Origin: a bacterium
GTDB taxonomy: Bacteria; Planctomycetota; Planctomycetia; Pirellulales; Pirellulaceae
Reading direction: 5' to 3'
Assembly (NCBI GenBank): GCA_030432015.1
Contig: JAUIHJ010000627.1
Coordinates: 1 to 5,022, forward strand
DNA: 5,022 bases
Positions within the stretch are counted from its first letter, which is position 1. Each line of letters begins with the position of its first letter. The translations under genes were made by a program, and so were the position numbers. The notes beneath the pieces are model-generated. The model did not search any database, was not told where the DNA came from, and was given only the letters and a program-made list of their open reading frames with translations. Positions 1 to 5,022 of the stretch are shown piece after piece.

Positions 1-984
1 CGTTTGGCACGACACCTCCACGTGCGGCGATTGACCGGGCGCACAGTAAGTGAGGGCGTTGCTAATCAGATTGGCAAACACCTGGTTCAGCAAGGTACGC
101 TCACCGTACACCGTCGGCAACGCGTCAGGAACGATCAGCGTCGCATTCGTCGCTTGCTGCCGGTCGGCGATATCGCTGCGAATTCGCTGCATCACATTGG
201 TCAACGGAACGGGGCCCATCCCGAGTCCACTGCTCCCCATGGTGGCATACCGGAGCAGGTCGCGCATCATCTGATCCAGCCGATCGCTCGACGCAATAAT
301 GACATCAAGGTTCTGTCTCCCGATGTCGCTCAGCGCCTCCCCTTCATCGCTGCGGAGAATGCCAGCAAAGCCTCGGATACCGCGCAAGGGCGCGCCAAGA
401 TCGTGCGCCATGGAATAGGCAAAGGCCTCCAGCGTTTGGTTTCTTTCTTCAAGTTCGGCGGTGCGGGCGTTGACCCGCTGCTCCAACAGTTGATTGGCCT
501 CTTCCAACTCCTCCATCTTGCGCTCCAGCTTGCGCAAGAGGACCTGATTGTACTCGCGCAAGTGGACTTCTTCGTCGACCGATTCCGCTGAAGAGGAGAC
601 AAGATTTTCGGTGACCCCTTGTTCGAGGACTTCGCGCAGCATGGCCAGGAACGCGTCCGGTTCCGCCGGTTTCCGGACAAAGCGTTCGGCCCCCAGCCCC
701 AACGCAAAATCTTCGTCATGCGAATCGGTATAAGTCGCGGTGTAGAAGACGAAGGGAACTTTCCTCAACCGTTCGTCCGACTTCCAATGGCGACAGAGAG
801 TGAATCCGTCCATCACGGGCATCAAAATGTCGCTGATGATGGCTGCCGGAACTTCATCCTGGGCTGCCGCGAGCGCCTGCTCCCCGTCAAAGGCTGTGAC
901 AACTTGATACCCACTACCGCCCAGAAGTGTCTCCAGCAGATAGAGGTTATGCTCGCTATCATCGACAACCAGAATTTTTGTCAT
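1..984 (-). CDS. Receiver-histidine kinase hybrid (REC-coiled coil-HisKA-HATPase), 3' end cut by window
   Basis: Cytoplasmic signalling protein with 328 residues visible and the C-terminus beyond the left edge. The N-terminal receiver domain spans about residues 1-122. It has the acidic pair D8/D9, phosphoacceptor D52 (SDILMPVMDG), T82 and K105 (RKP). Residues about 138-188 form a charged heptad-like coiled coil (KLERKMEELEEANQLLEQ). A HisKA dimerisation domain follows, with H-box AYSMAHDLGAPLRGIRGF and the phosphorylatable histidine at H194, resembling the phytochrome-type kinases that carry HDLRAPLR. The ATPase domain begins near residue 295 and shows the N-box (NLISNAL, N305 and N309); its G-boxes lie outside the window. 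There is no membrane segment. The start is the ATG whose first bases overlap the stop of the preceding receiver gene (ATGA), so translational coupling is likely. No strong Shine-Dalgarno site is visible. The usual HDLRAP arginine is glycine here, and the position four after the histidine is alanine. By inference, phosphorylation of the receiver gates the kinase. Domain calls are firm; the signal and target are unknown. Confidence 0.95.
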   Translation of the reverse strand, partial: MTKILVVDDSEHNLYLLETLLGGSGYQVVTAFDGEQALAAAQDEVPAAIISDILMPVMDGFTLCRHWKSDERLRKVPFVFYTATYTDSHDEDFALGLGAERFVRKPAEPDAFLAMLREVLEQGVTENLVSSSAESVDEEVHLREYNQVLLRKLERKMEELEEANQLLEQRVNARTAELEERNQTLEAFAYSMAHDLGAPLRGIRGFAGILRSDEGEALSDIGRQNLDVIIASSDRLDQMMRDLLRYATMGSSGLGMGPVPLTNVMQRIRSDIADRQQATNATLIVPDALPTVYGERTLLNQVFANLISNALTYCAPGQSPHVEVSCQT

Positions 985-1391
985 GATCCATGATCCGATG
1001 ATGGGTTATCCGGTTCCGACGTCGAATCCGCCATGTGGCGTTCCACATCCCTCAGAAACGTATCCGGGTCGATCGGTTTCTCGATATAGCCGTTACAGCC
1101 GGCAGCCAGGCATCGTTCTCGATCTCCGACCATCGCATGCGACGTCACGGCCGTGATCGGGACGTCGTCGAGAGCGTTATTCTTTCGCAGGCGATTCAGG
1201 ACTTCGAAGCCGTCCATGCCAGGCAACTGGATGTCGAGCAGAATCTGCGCGGGCCGAACGTTCGCTGCCAGGTCGAGCCCCTCCAAGCCGGTCCGGGCGG
1301 CAACGATCTCGTAGCCTCCTTTCTCCAGCAGAAACGTCGCCAAGTACAGGTTCTGTTCGTTATCTTCAATGATCAATATTTTTTGCTTCAT
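981..1391 (-). CDS. Stand-alone response regulator receiver protein (CheY/DivK-like)
   Basis: 136-residue single-domain response regulator with no output domain. The receiver fills residues 1-120: KILIIEDNEQN carries acidic E9/D10, phosphoacceptor D53 lies in LLDIQLPGMDG, the switch threonine is about T83 (AVTSHAM), and K105 is in EKP. The short acidic, serine-rich tail (STSEPDNPSSDHGS) looks disordered. In DivK-like proteins such a receiver acts by binding a kinase or passing phosphate on, rather than by binding DNA. Here it sits between two histidine kinases in one orientation, which suggests it is a shuttle or allosteric regulator between them (inference). The start chosen is the ATG giving MKQKILII, which fits the family N-terminus exactly. 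The frame stays open to an ATG at 1511, but the extra 40 residues are arginine- and cysteine-rich and unlike any receiver. The ribosome site is weak (GATGG region). The stop overlaps the next start by ATGA. Confidence 0.93.
   Translation of the reverse strand: MKQKILIIEDNEQNLYLATFLLEKGGYEIVAARTGLEGLDLAANVRPAQILLDIQLPGMDGFEVLNRLRKNNALDDVPITAVTSHAMVGDRERCLAAGCNGYIEKPIDPDTFLRDVERHMADSTSEPDNPSSDHGS
982..995. repeat. 7-bp perfect tandem repeat at the receiver/kinase gene junction
   Basis: The sequence CATGATC occurs twice back to back (982-988 and 989-995) and covers the stop codon of the receiver gene and the start codon of the downstream receiver-kinase. Because the unit is 7 bp, gain or loss of one copy would shift the receiver frame just before its end and change the overlap with the next gene. 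It may simply be chance in a region rich in GATCATG words. Confidence 0.5.
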
Positions 1392-1540
1392 TGATCGCCA
1401 TCGTTCACATGGTGGACATGATGCTATTCGATGATGCCAGGGCAACCGGCTCGCTTGCTGGCAAAATTTCCTGATTGATCGAAGGTGCCTTGTCGTCGAC
1501 CCGCCGGCCAACTCCTGACCTGCGAGCGGTTACCGCCTAT
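1392..1540 (-). other. 149-nt gap between membrane kinase and receiver genes, with hairpins
   Basis: This non-coding gap follows the membrane kinase stop codon (TAG at 1541-1543). It holds an 11-bp interrupted palindrome (GCGGTTACCGC, 1526-1536) just after that stop. It also holds a longer hairpin at 1436-1462: GCCAG pairs with CTGGC and CAA with TTG across a 2-nt bulge, with a 9-nt loop. Neither is followed by a T-run on the minus strand, so neither looks like a rho-independent terminator. The gap may instead carry an internal promoter, an mRNA processing site, or nothing. No small gene is recognised in it. Confidence 0.5.
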
Positions 1541-3625
1541 CTACCGTTTCGCTGGTTGTGCAGGACTGTCAGTGGCAACGTGGAGCGGCAGCGTGAAGGA
1601 AAAACGGCTGCCTTGGCCCGGCGTGCTATCGACCGAGATGGTCCCACCCATCAGATTAACCAGCCGGTGGCAGATCGCCAGCCCCAATCCTGTGCCTTCG
1701 TGTTGCCGGGCCGTCCCCGTATCCAGCTGCTGGAAGGGAATGAATAGCCTACTCAGATCCTCACGCTTGATTCCGCATCCGGTATCAACGATGCGCGTCA
1801 CGACCTTGGCGTCACGTATTTCGCAGTCTACGAGCACCTCGCCGACATCGGTAAACTTTACCGCGTTGTTGATCAGATTGAGGAGGACTTGTTCGACGCG
1901 GCGCACGTCCGCCACCACTTCGCCAACTTCGGCAGCGACCTGTGTACGAATGCGGAGGTGCTTCTGTTCGGCTGCCGGCATGACCGTGTTGACTGCTTTT
2001 TCGATCGCGGCACGGTAGTCGCATGGCGCCATCCTGACTTCAAGCTGGCCCGCCTCGATCTTGGAAATGTCGAGCACATCGTTGATCAGGCTTAGCAAGT
2101 GCCGAGCGCTACCTTGTACCATGCCGAGTTGCTTGGCCTGCTCGTCGTTGATCGGACCGGTCAACCCTTTACAGATGATCCCGGTAAAACCGATGATCGA
2201 ATTCAAAGGCGTGCGGAGTTCGTGAGACATCGTCGCCAAGAACGCTGACTTGACGCGGTCGGCGGCTTCGGCCTGCTCCTTGGCCACTTCGAGCTGGCGA
2301 GTCCGCTCCGCGACGCGCGATTCCAGTGTGACGGTGTGAGCCAGAACTTCCGCGTGCAATTGCGCCTGGCGAATGCCTAAGGCGAGCGGCCTGGCAACTT
2401 CGCAAGCGACGGTCAAATGTTCAGCAGAAATCATATGCGGGGCGCCCCGCGCCACATTGAGAGTTCCGACCAGTTCACCCTCGACGCGCAAGGGGACGCT
2501 AACGTACGCCCGCACCCCCTCTTTAAAGAGGATTTGTTGCGGCACCGTGGGCGTGTCAACGGCCCCCAGATCATTGATCTGGTTGGCCTTCCCTTGCCGC
2601 AGCAGGTTGATTCTCCCGAACATCTCAATCGGAAGATCGGATCCGATCTTCAGCGAGGTATTCGGATGGCCGTGCGCCGCCAATAACGTGGCGGTCTTCA
2701 ATTGCTTGTCAAACAATACGACGCTGGATCGCTCGCACGGCACCAGGCCTTCGATGCGGTTGAGCACGGCTTCGGCAATCTGGTGCGTGGAACTTGCTTC
2801 GAGCGCCGCCTCCATGATCTCGCCAATCATCTCCAGGCGTTTCGCATGCTGCCGCAGCTTGGTCTCGGCACGGACTTGCTCGCTGACATCGATGCCGAAC
2901 CCGATCAGCAACTGGCGTCCCTTCGACTCGAACCGCAGCCCCGTGAAAAAGAACGGGGCACTGCGACCGTCCTTGAACACATAGTTGGCACGCGTCGTCG
3001 CGATCCCCCGTTGAAATACTTCCCGCATCCGCTCGGCAATCATCGGCTGATCTTCTTCGCGAAAAAAATCCGCCGGTGTCATCTCGGCCAGTTCGTCCGC
3101 GTCATAGCCGGTGATCACTTCCACGTTCCTATTCCAACGCAAGAACCGGCCATCAACGTCGAAGACGTAGAAAATGCCCGGCAAGCTATTAATGACCGTC
3201 TCAGCGAAATCTCGCGAAATTCTCGCGTCCGCTTCGCTGCTGCGTAGCGCTTCCAAGGACGCCTCCAGCTCGGCCTGACGAGAGCCGTCCGCCTGCACCA
3301 ACTGGTCCAGCGTTGGATTGGTGAGACATACCAGCCCAACGGCGCCGATCAGTGCAATCAGGATCGCTGCCACGCCGGTGATCATCGCCGCGACCATGAA
3401 TCGCCGTGACGCCGCCTGCGCCGAATCACGATGCTGCGAAGCAGGATCTACCTCTCGTGCGGCCCCGCTGTCGCGCCCTGAGACTGGCTCGGGGCGGGAC
3501 AGAACGGTCGCCGGCGTGTCGCGCACCAATCGATAGAACGCACCAATTGCTGCCGTGCCAACCAGCAGCGCAACGGCGGCAACCACAAGCACTGAGGTTA
3601 ACTGAAGTCTCGTGCGATAGTTCAA
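1541..3625 (-). CDS. Membrane sensor histidine kinase (2 TM-PAS-GAF-HisKA-HATPase)
   Basis: Complete 694-residue inner-membrane sensor kinase. Two hydrophobic segments (about 9-31 and 77-101) flank an external loop of only about 45 residues, too short for a normal periplasmic sensor domain. A helical linker (about 103-140) leads to a PAS domain (about 142-250, SLPGIFYVFDVDGRFLRWN...ITGYDADEL). A GAF domain follows (about 266-420, ending in VSVPLRVEGELVGTLNVARG), then a coiled coil (about 424-458, ESRVAERTRQLE). The HisKA H-box has phosphorylated H468 in ATMSHELRTPLNSIIGF. The ATPase domain has all boxes: N-box LNLINNAVKF (N583, N587), G1 DTGCGI (D614), F-box FIPFQQ, and G2 GTGLGLA (644-650). 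E469 and T472 match the motif for both kinase and phosphatase activity. The start is TTG: an in-frame TGA lies two codons upstream, the next methionine (M77) would remove the first membrane segment, and GAGAAGG sits 7 nt before the TTG. Sensing is probably by PAS/GAF; the ligand is unknown. It is probably the first gene of the signalling cluster. Confidence 0.97.
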   Translation of the reverse strand: MNYRTRLQLTSVLVVAAVALLVGTAAIGAFYRLVRDTPATVLSRPEPVSGRDSGAAREVDPASQHRDSAQAASRRFMVAAMITGVAAILIALIGAVGLVCLTNPTLDQLVQADGSRQAELEASLEALRSSEADARISRDFAETVINSLPGIFYVFDVDGRFLRWNRNVEVITGYDADELAEMTPADFFREEDQPMIAERMREVFQRGIATTRANYVFKDGRSAPFFFTGLRFESKGRQLLIGFGIDVSEQVRAETKLRQHAKRLEMIGEIMEAALEASSTHQIAEAVLNRIEGLVPCERSSVVLFDKQLKTATLLAAHGHPNTSLKIGSDLPIEMFGRINLLRQGKANQINDLGAVDTPTVPQQILFKEGVRAYVSVPLRVEGELVGTLNVARGAPHMISAEHLTVACEVARPLALGIRQAQLHAEVLAHTVTLESRVAERTRQLEVAKEQAEAADRVKSAFLATMSHELRTPLNSIIGFTGIICKGLTGPINDEQAKQLGMVQGSARHLLSLINDVLDISKIEAGQLEVRMAPCDYRAAIEKAVNTVMPAAEQKHLRIRTQVAAEVGEVVADVRRVEQVLLNLINNAVKFTDVGEVLVDCEIRDAKVVTRIVDTGCGIKREDLSRLFIPFQQLDTGTARQHEGTGLGLAICHRLVNLMGGTISVDSTPGQGSRFSFTLPLHVATDSPAQPAKR

Positions 3626-3632
3626 ACGTCAA

Positions 3633-3639
3633 CCTTCTC
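3633..3639 (-). promoter_or_regulatory. Ribosome binding site deciding the TTG start of the sensor kinase
   Basis: On the minus strand, GAGAAGG lies 7 nt before the TTG at 3625. It is the only good Shine-Dalgarno match near the beginning of the frame. The frame is closed by TGA two codons upstream of the TTG, so this site supports TTG initiation. Confidence 0.75.
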
Positions 3640-3864
3640 AGGCCGGAGTTAGCGAGGCAGCCAAATGCGCGAGGATCATTGCGTGCGTCGTGACGGACGG
3701 TTGTTGGCAACGCCGAATTGCGTGGCTCACGTGCGTCACCCTGCTTCCTGTTGAGGCCCTATCCGACACGACGAACATCGCGCCTTCGGGGTGGTGAATG
3801 CACCAAGGCTACCCGGTTTTGACCTCCGCGCCCATCAAATGCTGGCTGGCCAATTGAAACTGAC

Positions 3865-3888
3865 AAAAACCGCCGAATGCCGCGGCGG
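3865..3888 (-). terminator. Terminator- or attenuator-like hairpin with T-run, minus strand
   Basis: Read on the minus strand, CCGCCG pairs with CGGCGG (6 GC pairs, 7-nt loop) and is followed at once by TTTTT and then G. This is the layout of an intrinsic terminator for leftward transcription. No recognised leftward gene ends just upstream of it. It lies about 240 bp before the sensor-kinase start, so it could be a leader attenuator, the end of a small RNA, or a block on antisense transcripts from the right. The T-run is short, so chance cannot be excluded. Confidence 0.4.
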
Positions 3889-3936
3889 GCACTGAATCGC
3901 CTCGCAGAAGCGGTTATCCTGAAGCGGTCCCTGGCC

Positions 3937-3965
3937 CATCTCGAGTGTGGACATCGCGAGTGTGG
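3937..3965. repeat. 14-bp near-perfect tandem repeat, 15-bp period
   Basis: CATCTCGAGTGTGG (3937-3950) and CATCGCGAGTGTGG (3952-3965) differ at one base and are separated by one A. It lies about 170 bp before the beta-propeller start and about 310 bp before the sensor-kinase start. Paired direct half-sites are common for response regulators, but a 15-bp period is not a whole helical turn, so a simple local duplication is equally possible. Confidence 0.6.
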
Positions 3966-4122
3966 CCGCGGAGGGAACAGCCGAGCCGCACGCAGGGGCA
4001 ATGGCATTCCGTGTAAGATGAGCCATCTGGTACATTTCTCGCCGACCAACGTGCAACATTGCCAGGAATTGTCTCGCTCAATCAGCAACCAACCTCCTGG
4101 CTGCCGACAGTTACGAATCAAC

Positions 4123-4127
4123 GGAGA
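4123..4127 (+). promoter_or_regulatory. Ribosome binding site of the beta-propeller gene
   Basis: GGAGA lies 8 nt before the ATG at 4136, a normal Shine-Dalgarno distance. It supports this start, which also places a signal peptide directly at the N-terminus. Confidence 0.7.
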
Positions 4128-4135
4128 CCGACCCG

Positions 4136-5022
4136 ATGGTCCAATTGCGATTTCCGGCGCTCATAACCTTCTCGATCGCTGCCGTATGGGCCTGCCATAC
4201 CAACGCCGCAGACTGGCCCATGTGGCGCAACGATGTGCACCGAAGCGGTGCGACCTCTGTCGCACTTGCAGCGGAGCTGCACCTGCAATGGACGCGACAG
4301 CTCCCGCCGCCGATCCCTGCCTGGCCCAATGAAGCGAGGCTGCACTTCGATGCGTCCTACGAACCTGTGGTGCTCGGTTCGACCATGTTCGTCGGCTCAA
4401 TGATCGATGGCAGCTTGATGGCCATCGACTGTGAAACCGGCGCAGAAAAATGGCGATTCTACACCAACGGCCCAGTGCGGTTGGCGCCGGTTGCCTTCGA
4501 TGGGCGCGTCTGCTTCGGTTCCGACGATGGATGGCTGTACTGCGTCGATGCGTCTCGCGGCGAGCTGTTGTGGAAGGTCTCCGGGGCGCCGGAACAGCGC
4601 GCTCCATACCGCCATCTGGGCAACGCGCGTCTTGTCTCCTATTGGCCGGTCCGCGGCGGACCCGTTGTCGAAGACGGCGTCGTCTACTTTGGTGCAGGTA
4701 TCTGGCCCACCCTGGGAGTCTTTGTTCGCGCCGTCGATGCTCGGTCGGGTCGCGTGCTCTGGACAAACGACGACAGCCACGCCATTGAAAACGTCCGTGT
4801 TGACCACAACTATCTTCAGGAATCGGGCATCTCGCCACAAGGACATCTGCTGGTCCGCGATGAGATGTTGATTGTGCCCAATGGTCGGTCCATGCCGGCC
4901 CGCCTCGATCGTCGAACGGGCAAGCTCCATTACTTCGTTCAAGGATACCGCAACGGGGACAGTCGCGTCATCGTCAGCGGTGAGACCGCACTGGTCGGCC
5001 GAACCGGCGACGATGACGCGAC
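4136..5022 (+). CDS. Exported PQQ-type beta-propeller repeat protein, 3' end cut by window
   Basis: The first 295 residues are visible; the gene continues past the right edge. The N-terminus is a signal peptide: short basic n-region (MVQLR), hydrophobic core about 6-19, and a likely signal peptidase I site near TNA-A (about residue 24). C20 after VWA is a weak lipobox alternative. The mature protein opens with DWPMWRNDVHRSG, the W-x-x-W-R opening common in PQQ-like propellers of Planctomycetota. Blade motifs of the form (A/V)xDxxxGxxxW recur at about 95-106 (AIDCETGAEKW), 135-146 (CVDASRGELLW), 198-209 (AVDARSGRVLW) and 255-266 (RLDRRTGKLHY); the last has lost the docking tryptophan. Such proteins fold as eight-bladed propellers, with roles from quinoprotein dehydrogenase to BamB-like scaffold. 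Whether this one binds PQQ cannot be told from the visible part. It should act in the periplasm or cell envelope. It is divergent from the signalling cluster, so shared regulation is possible but unproven. Confidence 0.94.
   Translation, partial: MVQLRFPALITFSIAAVWACHTNAADWPMWRNDVHRSGATSVALAAELHLQWTRQLPPPIPAWPNEARLHFDASYEPVVLGSTMFVGSMIDGSLMAIDCETGAEKWRFYTNGPVRLAPVAFDGRVCFGSDDGWLYCVDASRGELLWKVSGAPEQRAPYRHLGNARLVSYWPVRGGPVVEDGVVYFGAGIWPTLGVFVRAVDARSGRVLWTNDDSHAIENVRVDHNYLQESGISPQGHLLVRDEMLIVPNGRSMPARLDRRTGKLHYFVQGYRNGDSRVIVSGETALVGRTGDDDA

Larger units (their letters stand above)
3626..4135. other. Divergent intergenic region, about 510 bp, no recognised gene
   Basis: This DNA lies between the leftward sensor-kinase gene and the rightward beta-propeller gene, so promoters for both should be here. 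Visible structures are a GC-rich hairpin with a T-run on the minus strand (3865-3888), a 14-bp tandem repeat (3937-3965), a short inverted repeat TGGTG-aatg-CACCA (3792-3805), and a CACGTG palindrome (3728-3733). A weak -10-like TAAGAT occurs at 4014-4019 on the plus strand without a good -35 partner. I could not identify a convincing sigma-70 promoter by eye. Open frames here encode low-complexity or arginine-rich peptides with no family resemblance. Confidence 0.7.

Noticed and set aside
4..591. Plus-strand open frame of 195 residues at the left edge
   Set aside because: Antisense to the coiled-coil, HisKA and start of the ATPase domain of the receiver-kinase; no domain of its own.
1392..1511. 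40-residue upstream extension of the receiver gene to an ATG at 1511
   Set aside because: The extra residues are arginine- and cysteine-rich with no receiver character; the ATG at 1391 gives the exact family N-terminus.
2373..3247. Plus-strand open frames of 181-203 residues opposite the PAS and GAF domains
   Set aside because: Antisense shadows of a clearly recognised sensor kinase.
3759..4121. Minus-strand open frame of 120 residues in the intergenic region
   Set aside because: Arginine- and proline-rich, no recognisable motif, and it spans the terminator-like hairpin.
3877..4332. Plus-strand open frame of 151 residues crossing the start of the propeller gene
   Set aside because: It overlaps the signal peptide and first blade in another frame, has no family resemblance, and its start has no ribosome site that I could see.
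4161..4838. Long minus-strand open frame of 225 residues under the propeller gene
   Set aside because: Arginine-rich composition typical of an antisense shadow in GC-rich DNA; the plus-strand frame has a signal peptide and four propeller blade motifs.
4397..4942. Minus-strand open frame of 181 residues under the propeller gene
   Set aside because: Less biased than the neighbouring shadow, but it has no recognisable domain and lies wholly antisense to a clear coding region.

Overview
This 5 kb window appears to come from a Gram-negative-type bacterial chromosome with moderately high GC. The clue to the lineage is the right-hand gene. It is a secreted PQQ-type beta-propeller protein with the mature N-terminus 'DWPMWRNDVHRSGAT' followed by tryptophan-rich blade repeats. 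From memory this style is most typical of Planctomycetota, but that is inference from family resemblance, not a search result. Most of the window is ordinary two-component signalling.

Left part (1-3625, all on the minus strand, read from right to left). A three-gene signalling cluster begins with a 694-residue membrane histidine kinase (TM-TM-PAS-GAF-HisKA-HATPase) that starts at a TTG codon. A 149-nt gap follows. Next is a 136-residue stand-alone receiver protein of the CheY/DivK kind. Its stop codon overlaps the start of the last gene by ATGA. The last gene encodes a receiver-coiled coil-HisKA-HATPase protein that runs off the left edge of the window. The domain set suggests a phosphorelay: the membrane kinase could phosphorylate one or both receivers, and the N-terminal receiver could control the second kinase. 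No DNA-binding output domain or HPt domain is visible, so the final target lies outside the window or elsewhere in the genome.

Middle (3626-4135). About 510 bp of divergent intergenic DNA separates the signalling cluster from the right-hand gene. I recognise no gene in it. It holds a GC-rich hairpin followed by a T-run on the minus strand (terminator- or attenuator-like) and a 14-bp near-perfect tandem repeat with a 15-bp period. No convincing sigma-70 promoter could be picked by eye.

Right part (4136-5022, plus strand). The start and first 295 residues of an exported PQQ-like beta-propeller protein are present, with a signal peptide and four visible blade motifs. It continues past the right edge. 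No mobile element, CRISPR array, tRNA or rRNA was seen. I found no clear undescribed system. The points most worth checking are the missing phosphatase-type residue in the second kinase, and the hairpin and tandem repeat in the intergenic region.
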